NCBI GenBank assembly: GCA_017538965.1 | Contig: JAFYHU010000003.1 | Coordinates: 1 to 64,000 of the forward strand | DNA length: 64,000 nt | From: Oscillospiraceae bacterium | GTDB taxonomy: Bacteria > Bacillota > Clostridia > Oscillospirales > Oscillospiraceae | Reading direction: 5' to 3' | Notes under the pieces: model-generated | What the model was told of the DNA's origin: nothing | What the model saw: the letters and a program-made list of their open reading frames with translations, nothing else | Databases searched by the model: none | Shown: in pieces, positions 16,256-25,794 of the stretch | How the letters are laid out: each line of letters begins with the position of its first letter | Position numbering within the stretch: the stretch's first letter is position 1 | Position numbers and translations under genes: made by a program

Positions 16256-16418
16256 AAACAGGTGCAAAACTCCATGCCGAATTTTCTTCATTTTCTGTAC
16301 CTGTTTTTAGCGGTGGTTTTTGTCTGTAAATTAGGCTATTGGGCCGCTCTGGCACTTCACTTTTTCGGTCAAGAGGAGAAACCATTGACCGATTTTTCTT
16401 TATACAAGAGGATACGCA

Positions 16419-17564
16419 ATGATGTACTTTTCTCCCGGCAGTCATCTCTTCCGTCTCGTGACCGTCCTCTCTCTTGTGGGCGAGTATCCGACGACTTCGC
16501 TGTATCTTCTCGGAGACAGACAGGAGCTCGGCAGGCTGGTTCAGAAGCTGACACAGCCTCAGCTGATCCGGAACTCTGCGACCGGTGAAAAGCTGTGCGT
16601 GAAGGTGATCAACCTCTCAGGCAAGTCACCCTTTACGACCATTCGCCTGTCAAACTTCGCCCTTCCCTTGCTCGACTGGAGCGGGACGCGGGAATACTAC
16701 GAATCCAGATTCACCCGCTCAGGCATGTCAAGCAGCAAAACGCATCATGAGCGCTCTTATCGGGTGGCCGAGACTGCTGTAATGCTCCTTCGGGCAGGCA
16801 TCGAGTGCAGACCATGGATGCTTCCGGCGCTTCAGATGCGGCGTCGGGCGCTGATCATAGATCGCCCGATGGCGCTTCTGGCAAGGGATGTCAAGCAAGT
16901 CGAGCCCGAATCAGTGAACAAAACCAAATACGCCCGCTATACAGGCGCTCTGTTTACACCCGGAAGCTGCATGGTCATCTATAATACCCGAAATGCCGTC
17001 ATGCGCTGGAATGGTGAGGGTGAATTTAAGGCAAGGCAGGATCTGATTCAGATTGCCCGGAACAATTCTGGATGCTCGCAGATAGACACTGCAGTTCTTC
17101 TCGGGCAGGATTACCCGGTTGCGCTTGACACGATACGCTGCAAAGACACCTGGAAAGGAAAACTGCAGCGGTTCGACAGCATTTATCCCCATGTCTGCTT
17201 TGTCCCCCTGCAGGATTTTGGCGTAAGACAGCTTGCAATCATGCAGCTGCCGGACTGGAAAGAACAGATCCTGGATTTGCTCTTTGATGAGGATACACGA
17301 TCAGATAACAAGGGTGCGTTTGAATATGACGCCATTGAGGATAACATCTATCTATTCTCATTTCTTGACGGAGACATTGCCAGACTGATTCGCTTTCATG
17401 ATGCCATACGGAATACGAAGCTGCATTGCAAAGTCATTGCGTATCCCGAGCAGATCAGCTTTCTGCAAAGCTGCCTTCCGGCTTCTGTTGAATACTGGGA
17501 TATACCCATTGACCGGATCGAACAGGGGCTTGAGGTAAAAGCAAGGAGTCTGCTGGATGGATAA
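16419..17564 (+). CDS. Unknown conjugative-element protein, 381 residues
   Basis: A soluble protein without a family I can name. It starts at tandem ATGs (16419, 16422) behind AGAGGAT and overlaps the coupling-protein gene by 8 bases, so both are likely made together. The N terminus looks like a winged helix (FRLVTVLSLVGEYPTTSLYL), and the region SSKTHHERSYRVAETAVMLL recalls replication-relaxation/MobC-type accessory proteins that help a relaxase at oriT. Position directly upstream of virD4 fits such a role, but this is inference. Confidence 0.65.
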   Translation: MMYFSPGSHLFRLVTVLSLVGEYPTTSLYLLGDRQELGRLVQKLTQPQLIRNSATGEKLCVKVINLSGKSPFTTIRLSNFALPLLDWSGTREYYESRFTRSGMSSSKTHHERSYRVAETAVMLLRAGIECRPWMLPALQMRRRALIIDRPMALLARDVKQVEPESVNKTKYARYTGALFTPGSCMVIYNTRNAVMRWNGEGEFKARQDLIQIARNNSGCSQIDTAVLLGQDYPVALDTIRCKDTWKGKLQRFDSIYPHVCFVPLQDFGVRQLAIMQLPDWKEQILDLLFDEDTRSDNKGAFEYDAIEDNIYLFSFLDGDIARLIRFHDAIRNTKLHCKVIAYPEQISFLQSCLPASVEYWDIPIDRIEQGLEVKARSLLDG

Positions 17565-19458
17565 GAAGAAGCCATTACTCTTAGCAGTAATCACCATTCC
17601 CGGCCTTGCTGTTCTTGCTTACCTGTCCGGTCTGCTGGCGCAGTTGCTTGCAAACTATGCGCTCTGGCAGGAGCTCGGCGGCATGAACAGTCCCGAATCG
17701 ATCCAGGCACCAAGCCTTGATCCGGGCGTGTGCTTCCCTGCTCTGCTCTCGATTCACGGTCTGAAAAGTGTCCTGCTCATACTGGGAATCCTCAGCGCAA
17801 TTATCCTCTATATCCGTTTTCATGACCGATTTGGCAGCGGGAGCGAAGATCCGCGCGGCTTCGACACCAGCAAGTCCGGCATCTACGGGACCGCATCCTG
17901 GATGACCGAGTCTGAGATGCGGGAGATTCTCGAGATCAATCCGATCGACAAGGCAGAAGGCACCATTCTCGGTGAGTACCGTGGGAAAGCGGTCTGTATG
18001 CCAAAGGACACCAGACTTAACCGGCACATCGCCATCTTCGGCGCATCCGGCACAATGAAGTCCCGCGCCATCATCCGCAACGCTCTGTTTCAGGATATCA
18101 AGCGCGGCGAGTCTGTGATCATCACAGACAGCAAGGGCGAGCTATACGCGGATACTTCGGAGCTGTTCCGCAAAAACGGGTATGACGTGAAGGTTTTTAA
18201 CCTGGTAAACCCGGAACACGGCGATTCCTGGAACTGTATGGCGGATCTCAACGGCGACACCCTCATGGCCCAGATCCTCACCAATGTCATCATCGGCAAT
18301 ACAAGCTCCGGAAAAGGCGATCATTTCTGGGACGGCGGTGAGGGTAATCTTCTCAAAGCCCTGATATTGTATGTGGATCAGGATCCAACCCGCGATCCGG
18401 AAGAAAAACACCTGAGCGCAGCTTACAGGCTGCTGACCCAGAATACCGAGCAGCAGCTCACGGCGATCTTTGACAGGCTGCCGCTGAGTCATCCTGCCCG
18501 ACCCCCATACTCACTTTTTGCACAGGCCAGCGAGACGGTGAAATCCGGGATCATTATTGGACTCGGCACGCGTCTGCAGGTCCTGCAGAATGAGGCTGTA
18601 CAGCGGATCACAAGTCAGTCTGACATTGACCTGACTGCGCCCGCGAAGCACAAATGCGCTTACTATATCGTATTAAGCGATCAGGACTCCAGCATGGCGT
18701 TCCTGTCTTCCCTGTTCTTCTCTTTCCTCTTCATTAAACTGACCAGATACGCTGACAGCCGTCCTTCAGGCGCCTGCGACGTACCTGTCAATCTCATCCT
18801 CGATGAGTTCAATAACATCGGTCGTATCGGCGGCGCTGCCGACGGCTCGGACTTTGCACGCACTCTTAGCGTGATCCGATCCCGAGATATCCGGGTCATG
18901 CTGGCCATTCAGAGTCTTGGACAGCTCCAAAACCGCTATGCCAACAATCTCTGGGCAGAAATCATCGGCAACTGCGATATTCAACTCATGCTCGGCTGCA
19001 CCGACGGTGTGACAGCCGAGTATTTTTCTGCCCGCAGCGGAGATATGAGTGTCACGATCAAGTCCACCATGACCGTAAGGCAGACGATGGCCGTTGCCCA
19101 GATGATCCCCCAGTATCGCCAAACAGAAGGCCAGGGACGGAGGCGGCTGCTGACCCCGGATGAGGTTCTGCGGCTGCCAAACACGGATCTGCTTTGTGTG
19201 ATCCGCGGCTGCAATATGCTCAGACTGAAAAAGCTGGATTACACCGGTCACCGTATGTCCAAGGAGCTGCAGCATTGCTCGATTCTGGACTATACGCCCA
19301 TGATCCATGTGCCCAGAAAACCCGAACTTCCTCAGCAGCCGTCCATGCCGAGTTCTGATGCCGCCTTACCGGAACAATCTGGCTCTGACGGTGAGAAGAA
19401 AGTGAAGAAGAAACGAGAGAAACTGTACAGCTCTTCTAAGCCACCCCAAAATTTTTAA
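17557..19458 (+). CDS. VirD4/TraG-type coupling protein
   Basis: A 633-residue type IV coupling protein that would bring the relaxosome to the channel. Two N-terminal membrane helices (about residues 8-30 and 65-88) precede the ATPase domain with Walker A FGASGTMKS near 161-169 and Walker B LILDEFNN near 413-420. ITDSKGELY and the C-terminal TraG-like region are also present. AAGGAG lies upstream of ATG 17557. The Walker A has Thr-Met where many ATPases have Gly-x-Gly, which is usual in Firmicutes TcpA/VirD4 relatives. Confidence 0.93.
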   Translation: MDKKKPLLLAVITIPGLAVLAYLSGLLAQLLANYALWQELGGMNSPESIQAPSLDPGVCFPALLSIHGLKSVLLILGILSAIILYIRFHDRFGSGSEDPRGFDTSKSGIYGTASWMTESEMREILEINPIDKAEGTILGEYRGKAVCMPKDTRLNRHIAIFGASGTMKSRAIIRNALFQDIKRGESVIITDSKGELYADTSELFRKNGYDVKVFNLVNPEHGDSWNCMADLNGDTLMAQILTNVIIGNTSSGKGDHFWDGGEGNLLKALILYVDQDPTRDPEEKHLSAAYRLLTQNTEQQLTAIFDRLPLSHPARPPYSLFAQASETVKSGIIIGLGTRLQVLQNEAVQRITSQSDIDLTAPAKHKCAYYIVLSDQDSSMAFLSSLFFSFLFIKLTRYADSRPSGACDVPVNLILDEFNNIGRIGGAADGSDFARTLSVIRSRDIRVMLAIQSLGQLQNRYANNLWAEIIGNCDIQLMLGCTDGVTAEYFSARSGDMSVTIKSTMTVRQTMAVAQMIPQYRQTEGQGRRRLLTPDEVLRLPNTDLLCVIRGCNMLRLKKLDYTGHRMSKELQHCSILDYTPMIHVPRKPELPQQPSMPSSDAALPEQSGSDGEKKVKKKREKLYSSSKPPQNF

Positions 19459-19476
19459 TATTCAGGAGGTACTTGA

Positions 19477-20562
19477 ATGCACGAAAACGAACCCCAGCAA
19501 TTCCCCGCATCTCAGACTGAATTCGACATTCCCCAGACTGAGTCTGTTCCTGATGAAGATTCTCTCGAAGATCTCCAGACTGACTCTGAAGCCGATGTCA
19601 CTGCTCAGAAGCAGACTCGGTCTGACACACCTGTCCGCGCAAGTCATCGGGTCACAGTCACCCGGCGAAATCCCGATGTCATCCCGATTGGCCTCACACG
19701 AACCGTCCAGACTGACGCCGACAAAGACCGCAGCGATCTGCTGGACTTGCTTGAATCCCAGCGCAGCAAACGTATTCTGGCCGGCATCATTCAGGGCGTT
19801 GAAGGCGGGCCGGGTACCGAAGAGGTCTCCCGGGCAGTCATCTATCACGGAGACTATAAGGTCGCCATCCCGGCTGAGATGGCCGTCTGTCCGCCCGAAG
19901 ATTCCCGCGGCCGCGACGCTTCGGATGTAATGCATCAGATGCTCACCCGCAGGCTCGGTGCGGAAGTGGATTATATTGTGAAAGCCGTTGATCCCAAATA
20001 CCACGTCGCTGTGGGCAACAGGCTTGAGGCCATGCTGGCAAAGCGCAGCCTGTATTACACCAGAAACCGTGACGGAAACCGCCGGGTACGTGCAGGCGCG
20101 TGCGCCGAAGCTCGCGTCGTCTCGGTAATTCGCCCAGGAATCTTTGTGGATATCTTCGGTGTGGAAACCTTTGTCCCGCTCGCCGAGCTGAGCTACCAGA
20201 GAATGATGGATGCCACGACCGCCTTCCAGCCCGGGCAGCGTGTCCTTGTACGTATCCTTCGTATTCAGGGGCAGCGTCCGAGCGAGATCACGGTGGAGGC
20301 CTCCGTCAAGCAGGCGGGCGAAAACCCCTATGAGAAGGCTGTGCGCAAGTATTCTGTCGGGAACCGCTATGTCGGCACCGTGAGCATGGTCAACACCACC
20401 GGTGTCTTTGTAGCACTCGACGGCGGGATCGACTGTCTCTGCAACTACCCAAGGCGCGGCCGTCCCCCGAGAGGCGCACGCGCTACCGTCAAAATTCTCG
20501 GCATCAGTCAGGACACCAACCGGATATGGGGCGTCATCACGCATATCGCCCTTCCTCAATAA
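19477..20562 (+). CDS. Protein with two S1 RNA-binding domains
   Basis: A 361-residue protein with an acidic, Gln/Ser/Asp-rich disordered N terminus (about 70 residues), a middle domain of unknown type (HGDYKVAIPAEMA) and two S1 OB-folds. The first S1 spans about 205-275 (ARVVSVIRPGIFVDIFGVET) and the second about 290-350 (VGNRYVGTVSMVNTTGVFVA). It would bind single-stranded RNA or DNA. ATTCAGGAGGTACTTGA precedes the ATG. It sits between the coupling protein and small unknown genes. A role in transfer-operon translation or in coating transferred strand is conceivable but not shown. Confidence 0.8.
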   Translation: MHENEPQQFPASQTEFDIPQTESVPDEDSLEDLQTDSEADVTAQKQTRSDTPVRASHRVTVTRRNPDVIPIGLTRTVQTDADKDRSDLLDLLESQRSKRILAGIIQGVEGGPGTEEVSRAVIYHGDYKVAIPAEMAVCPPEDSRGRDASDVMHQMLTRRLGAEVDYIVKAVDPKYHVAVGNRLEAMLAKRSLYYTRNRDGNRRVRAGACAEARVVSVIRPGIFVDIFGVETFVPLAELSYQRMMDATTAFQPGQRVLVRILRIQGQRPSEITVEASVKQAGENPYEKAVRKYSVGNRYVGTVSMVNTTGVFVALDGGIDCLCNYPRRGRPPRGARATVKILGISQDTNRIWGVITHIALPQ

Positions 20563-20565
20563 GCC

Positions 20566-20991
20566 ATGAAAGATACTATTTTCAATCTGACCGATGACGA
20601 AATCCTTCATCACCACATACATGTGGATAATGCCCGCTCGCTCATTCAAGCCCAACTGGGTCTGGGAGCAGAGGAAGACGGCACGCTGAGCGGATACTAT
20701 GGCGGCTTCTACCTGATCGTAGGCTTTTCTCATCTGCACCCGCTCATGGTCTTCTCATTCTGCAGACCCTTTACGTCAAAGGCGACGGTGAACACATACC
20801 GGGCCCTAAACCGGGCGAATATAAGCAGCATTCTCGGCAGCCATTCCCTCAATCTGGACATTGGCTGCTATTGTTTTCGCGCAACACACTGGCTGTTTGA
20901 GGATCTTTCCTCCATACAGCTTCAGCGTTTTATGGATCGATGTCTGGCCGACGCGCAGAAAGGCTATTGCGCCCTTCTGCGCAAGGAATAA
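20566..20991 (+). CDS. Small protein with YbjN-like fold, unknown role
   Basis: A 141-residue protein beginning four bases after the stop of the S1 protein gene, without a clear ribosome binding site, so probably coupled. The N terminus is histidine-rich (EILHHHIHVDN). The pattern GGFYLIVGFSHLHPLMVFSF followed by helices is weakly reminiscent of YbjN/type III chaperone-like folds. No confident family. Confidence 0.6.
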   Translation: MKDTIFNLTDDEILHHHIHVDNARSLIQAQLGLGAEEDGTLSGYYGGFYLIVGFSHLHPLMVFSFCRPFTSKATVNTYRALNRANISSILGSHSLNLDIGCYCFRATHWLFEDLSSIQLQRFMDRCLADAQKGYCALLRKE

Positions 20992-21012
20992 GGAAAAACT
21001 GGAGGTTAAATC

Positions 21013-21513
21013 ATGAACAAGGCCCAGCAATTTGAACAGAACATCCGCGAACTTCTGGAAAATACCACATCCTTTGATCTGGAGCATCTCTCCCTGATGG
21101 AGCAGATGGACTTTACCGCTCTGATGCAGGCAATACGGCATCGCGCAGAAACGGTCTTTGTCTACCGGGTCAACAGTGCACACGATATTGGACGGGACTA
21201 CCGCAGTACGGAACTGTTCCCTGTCCGGGCGACACTGCTGTATTCACGGCTTGCCCCGTATTCCGACAGGGATCACGGCGCTGTCCGGCTGCTTGAGCTC
21301 TGGATGCTCACCGACGGCAGCTTCGCCGTTGTGGCCAACATGCAGCTTGTGATCGGCAGCGGTGTGATCATAAGCGAGTACCGGACGGTGAGAACCACAG
21401 ATATTGCGGCACTCCGTGCAGAAATGCCCATTGATCGCACAGCGCTCACCAGGAGTCTGCTTGAAGTCAGCAGGGCCTACCTTCAGTCGTCCCTTCCCCG
21501 CTATGAACTTTAA
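21013..21513 (+). CDS. Unknown protein of the transfer operon, 166 residues
   Basis: Starts at ATG 21013 with a strong CTGGAGG site 9 bases upstream. The N-terminal third is helical and acidic, the middle contains two beta-rich stretches (ELWMLTDGSFAVVANMQLVI), and the C terminus is helical. No motif is recognised. Its position just before the adhesin gene, with an AAAGGAG site overlapping its stop, suggests it is the last gene of the core transfer operon. Confidence 0.6.
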   Translation: MNKAQQFEQNIRELLENTTSFDLEHLSLMEQMDFTALMQAIRHRAETVFVYRVNSAHDIGRDYRSTELFPVRATLLYSRLAPYSDRDHGAVRLLELWMLTDGSFAVVANMQLVIGSGVIISEYRTVRTTDIAALRAEMPIDRTALTRSLLEVSRAYLQSSLPRYEL

Positions 21514-21622
21514 AGGAGACAAAACCATGAATGGCCGCTCCCCTCCTCGTCTCCCCCGCGCACCTCCTGTAATACTTGAGGATAATAACATGCTCATTCA
21601 GAAATGTATTCAGGAGGTACAC

Positions 21623-24600
21623 TTGCAACACATGAAAACACCTTTGCGCAGAAGAGTGTTCTCTCTCTTCTGCGCTGTTCTTTTATTCTGTTCCCTGCTT
21701 GCTCCGGCTGTATATGCAGATAACGCGGTCATCTCGACCACCACGATGTATTCGTACTTTCAGACCTACAACACTTCCGGAACCTGGGTCGATCTGCAGA
21801 CCCCGGCACACTGGATCACGAGTACCGGCGAAGTGGCGTACTGTCTCCAGACCAGCAAGGACAATCCGTATAACGCCGCCTACACCAGTATAGACGGCGA
21901 GCTGGTCTACGACGATTATGTACTCGCGGGTCTTCGTGCGATCCTGACCCATGGCTATCCCGCCGATGACGGCGGCTTCGGTGACCAGCCCGCGAGATAC
22001 GCGACTGCCAACGCCATCAGATTCTGGCTGGCCGAATGCCACGCGGACGGAGTTCCGCAGTATCTGAATCTGACGGTAAACGGTCAGTGGATACGCGGAA
22101 AGTCCGGCTGTGAGGATCTCTTTGACTGGTCCCTTTGGCTGCTCGAGCTTGCGCGCTCTCAGTCCATTGCCATGAGCGACGGCAGCCTTACCTTCAGCCC
22201 CTCGGAGATCAATCTTGTCCAGAACGGTCAGTATTTTACCGGCACCACTTACCTGACCAAGAACATTTCCGGCGAGTACAGTCTGATGGATGACATGCCC
22301 GACGGCAAGATCATCACCGGCCACACCGGGGTGCAGAGTGAAAACCTGACAATACAGATCCCGATCAGCTACCCGAACAGCAGCTATACACTGTGCGCAT
22401 ACGGCTTTGATGAAACTCCCGCTGCGAGGCTGTTTTTCTGGGCGCCTGCCTCCGCGAGCCAGCAAAGGATCGTGACCTATGTTCTCGACGACATGGAGAA
22501 GACCTTTATACGTGGTTTTCTGAAGGTAAATACCCCGGGCGCAGTCGTCCAGCCTCAGGAGGGATCTCTGCAGATCACCAAGACTGACACCAATGGCAAT
22601 CCCCTGTCCGGTGTCGGCTTCACGCTGTATGACAGCAGCAAGCAGGCGATCACCGCGAAAACGACCAACGGATCCGGTGTCGTGATATTTAGTGGCCTCG
22701 AGCTCGGCAGCTACTATTACGCCGAAACGTCCGCTCTTCCCGGTTATGTGCAGGATTCGACGCTCTATCCCGTGTCCATTTCCTCTGCCGGGCAGACGGT
22801 ACAGAAGACCATGACCAACAGCATGGGCCAGGGCAGCCTAAAGATCGTCAAGACCGATGAAAACGGTAACCCCCTCAAGGGCGTCAGCTTCAACTTGCTG
22901 GACAGCTCCCAAGGCGTCTGCGGCAACGGCATCACCGACGATAACGGCGAGATGTTCTTCCCGATACTCTCACTGGGCGAATACTATATTCAGGAGACCG
23001 AGACCCTTCCCGGCTTCATCCTGGATACAACGCTGATCCCGGTGTCCATCACGACCGGCGGGCAGACCGTGACCAAGACCGTGGTGAACCATGGAGGCCG
23101 CGGCAGTCTGCGCCTTCTGAAGACCGATGAAAACGGCACGCCGCTCAAGGGCGTGGGCTTCAATCTTTATGACAGCAACCAGGAGAGGCTCACGTTTGGG
23201 TATACGGACGATGACGGTATCCTGGTCTTTGACGATTTGCCGCTCGGCACCTATTACTATGCCGAGGGCTTTACTATCCCGGGTTATGCCGCCGACGATA
23301 CGAAATATCCCGTCCAGATCACCGAGAACGGTCAGGTCGTCTCCAAGACGGTTGTAAACTACAAATCCGCCGGCACTTTGAAGATCCTCAAGGTCGACTC
23401 TGAGACCAACACGCCGCTGAAGGGCGCTGAGTTCACAGTCTATGACATGTCCTTCCACGAGGTCGCCAAAGGTACTACGGATGAGACCGGCATGGTCGTT
23501 TTCCCCGGGCTCCCGCTCGGATACTACAACTATCAGGAGACAAAAGCCCCTGACGGCTATGTTCCCACCGGCAGCGCCGAGCAGATACTTTTTTCCGCAA
23601 ATGGGCAGGTTGTTACCAGAACGGCTCTGAATAAGCCCGCACGCGGTTCCATCAAGATCACCAAGCAGAACGATAAGGGCGAGGTCCTCAGCGGGGTCGT
23701 TTTCACGCTCTATGATGAAAACAAGAACGAGCTTCGCACCGGCACAACGGATGAAAACGGCGTCGTTCTCTTTGAAAATCTCCCAGTCGGCAACTATTTC
23801 TATGCCGAGACTTCGGAACTCCCCGGCTATATTCCCTTCCACTCGCTCATGTCAGCCAGAGTCGGGTACGCGGGCGCTGTTGAAGAGATTACTTTCACGA
23901 ATCACACCGCCTATGCGCATATCCGTGTCATCAAGACCGATGAGTACGGCGTTCCTCTCACCGGCGTCCATTTCATTCTCACGGATGCGGACGGGACAAA
24001 AGTAAACGAGGGCGACACCGACAAGGACGGCAAGGTGCTCTTTGCCTCTCTTCCGCTTGGGACATATTTCCTCAAGGAGACCTCTGCTCCTGCAGGTTAT
24101 GAGCTTGACGATACGCCGATACAGATCGATCTGACTCAGAACGGTGATCTCATCACCAAGACGATCACCAACTCTCACAGTACCGGCAGCGTCTCCATCC
24201 TCAAGACCGACTCCGTGACCGGAGCCGCTCTGGCGGGTGCCCACTTCAAGCTCACAGACGCATCCAGGAATCTTGTCAAAGAGGGAGATACCGGATCTGA
24301 CGGTAAGCTGACCTTCAGCGGGATCCCTCTCGGGACTTACTACCTGAGCGAGACCGCAGCTCCGAACGGCTACGTTCTGGATTCCACCCCGGTCACTGTT
24401 GAAATAACGACCGGCGGCCAGACTGTGAGCAAGACCTTTGTAAACGCTCCCGCTGTCGGCAGCATCGCTGTCACAAAGACCGACGCCGCCAGCGGTGCAG
24501 CTCTGGCCGGCGTGCATTTCAAGCTTGTCGATACAAACGGCAGCACCGTCAAAGAGGGCGATACCGACTCCAACGGCAATCTTTCCTTTAACGATGTGCC

Positions 24601-25750
24601 TCTTGGGAGCTATCAGCTGATCGAAACGGCGACCGTTGACGGCTATGTGCTCGACAGCACCCCTATTGCCGTTGAGCTTACGCAGGCCGATCAGACCGTG
24701 ACGAAGAATCTCACCAATGCCAGAGCGCGCGGAAACGTTCTCATCCGCAAGACCGCGTCGGATACCGGGTATGCGCTGCCCGGCGTGCAGTTTGAGCTTC
24801 TGGATCAGTCCGGGGCCGTCGCTGCAAGTGGCACGACTGGGTCTGACGGCACACTGCTTCTGGATAACCTGCCTCTCGGTTCCTACTCTCTCAAAGAGAC
24901 TCAGACCGTTTCTGGGTATGCGCTCAAGGCCGAAAGTATTCCTGTAAGCATCACGCAGAACGGCCAGACAGTCGAAGTATCTGTGACCAATGATCCGGTT
25001 ATCGGCAGTCTGAAGATCATCAAGAAGGCAGCCGGTGAGAATACGCCTCTCTCCGGAGCCGGTTACAGGCTCTTCAGTCAGGACGGCACGAAGCTCAGTG
25101 AAGGCTATACGAACGACGCCGGTGAGCTCCTCTTTGAGGGCATTCCTTATGGCAGCGGCTATTACTATCAGGAGTTTGCCGCCCCCAAAGGCTTTGTCCT
25201 GGATGAAGGCAAATATCCCCTTGCGGTCACGGAAACCGAGTCTGCCGTTGTAAAGACGCACGAAAACCGCCGCCGCGAAGGCACCCTGCAGGTACTGAAG
25301 CAGGACCACCAGGGGCAGCCCCTGAGCAATGCCATGTTCCTGCTGGAGTACTCTCAGGATAACGGAAAAACCTGGACGCCGGTCACAAGCCGCGCATCCG
25401 GCGATGCCGTCACTCTCGGCGGCTGCACCAGCTTCGGTCTGACAAACGGCCAGCTCGTTTCCGGTACCGACGGCAAGGCAGTTTTCACCGGCCTGCGCGC
25501 GGACGGCAGCACCATCTACCGTGTAACCGAGACGCGGGCGCCGCAGGGTTATTCCCTGATGGCGGATCCCCTGTATGTCGGCACGCTTCCCGTCGCCGTT
25601 TCCGATGCGAACATCGCGGATTCCGAGACCGTTGACGGCACTGTCTATACCTATTCCCTGTATATAACCGCGACAGACAATCCCATCTATCGCCTGCCTG
25701 AAACCGGCGGTCACGGCTTCAGGCTCTTCCCCATCGGGCTGTTCTTCTGA
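21623..25750 (+). CDS. Large SpaA/Cna-B repeat adhesin with thioester-like head
   Basis: A surface protein of about 1,375 residues: signal peptide (CAVLLFCSLLAPAVYA), an N-terminal thioester-type domain (GEVAYCLQTSK, later YATANAIRFWLAE), then eleven tandem SpaA/Cna-B domains of about 84 residues, each opening like GSLKIVKTDENGNPL and ending with PGY/NGY...VTK. Repeats 7 and 8 are nearly alike. It ends RLPETGGHG plus ten residues and stops, so the hydrophobic and basic parts of the sorting signal are missing. TTG 21623 is five bases from GGAGG; ATG 21632 is a weaker choice, and an in-frame ATG 21527 behind AAAGGAG would add a 32-residue leader. Likely the pilus tip or a contact adhesin. Confidence 0.85.
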   Translation: MQHMKTPLRRRVFSLFCAVLLFCSLLAPAVYADNAVISTTTMYSYFQTYNTSGTWVDLQTPAHWITSTGEVAYCLQTSKDNPYNAAYTSIDGELVYDDYVLAGLRAILTHGYPADDGGFGDQPARYATANAIRFWLAECHADGVPQYLNLTVNGQWIRGKSGCEDLFDWSLWLLELARSQSIAMSDGSLTFSPSEINLVQNGQYFTGTTYLTKNISGEYSLMDDMPDGKIITGHTGVQSENLTIQIPISYPNSSYTLCAYGFDETPAARLFFWAPASASQQRIVTYVLDDMEKTFIRGFLKVNTPGAVVQPQEGSLQITKTDTNGNPLSGVGFTLYDSSKQAITAKTTNGSGVVIFSGLELGSYYYAETSALPGYVQDSTLYPVSISSAGQTVQKTMTNSMGQGSLKIVKTDENGNPLKGVSFNLLDSSQGVCGNGITDDNGEMFFPILSLGEYYIQETETLPGFILDTTLIPVSITTGGQTVTKTVVNHGGRGSLRLLKTDENGTPLKGVGFNLYDSNQERLTFGYTDDDGILVFDDLPLGTYYYAEGFTIPGYAADDTKYPVQITENGQVVSKTVVNYKSAGTLKILKVDSETNTPLKGAEFTVYDMSFHEVAKGTTDETGMVVFPGLPLGYYNYQETKAPDGYVPTGSAEQILFSANGQVVTRTALNKPARGSIKITKQNDKGEVLSGVVFTLYDENKNELRTGTTDENGVVLFENLPVGNYFYAETSELPGYIPFHSLMSARVGYAGAVEEITFTNHTAYAHIRVIKTDEYGVPLTGVHFILTDADGTKVNEGDTDKDGKVLFASLPLGTYFLKETSAPAGYELDDTPIQIDLTQNGDLITKTITNSHSTGSVSILKTDSVTGAALAGAHFKLTDASRNLVKEGDTGSDGKLTFSGIPLGTYYLSETAAPNGYVLDSTPVTVEITTGGQTVSKTFVNAPAVGSIAVTKTDAASGAALAGVHFKLVDTNGSTVKEGDTDSNGNLSFNDVPLGSYQLIETATVDGYVLDSTPIAVELTQADQTVTKNLTNARARGNVLIRKTASDTGYALPGVQFELLDQSGAVAASGTTGSDGTLLLDNLPLGSYSLKETQTVSGYALKAESIPVSITQNGQTVEVSVTNDPVIGSLKIIKKAAGENTPLSGAGYRLFSQDGTKLSEGYTNDAGELLFEGIPYGSGYYYQEFAAPKGFVLDEGKYPLAVTETESAVVKTHENRRREGTLQVLKQDHQGQPLSNAMFLLEYSQDNGKTWTPVTSRASGDAVTLGGCTSFGLTNGQLVSGTDGKAVFTGLRADGSTIYRVTETRAPQGYSLMADPLYVGTLPVAVSDANIADSETVDGTVYTYSLYITATDNPIYRLPETGGHGFRLFPIGLFF

Positions 25751-25794
25751 GCAGCCCCTTTTCATTACTTGTTTATTTTTAAGGAGAAACGCCT

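Noticed and set aside
16262-16588. Small membrane-protein-like frame from GTG 16262
   Set aside because: The first 30 residues are hydrophobic, but there is no good ribosome binding site, and more than half of the frame lies inside the next gene and is Arg/Ser-rich shadow. It may still be a short leader; evidence is too thin.
23852-25765. Long minus-strand frame opposite the adhesin repeats
   Set aside because: Produced by the repeated codon pattern of the SpaA domains; no start signals.
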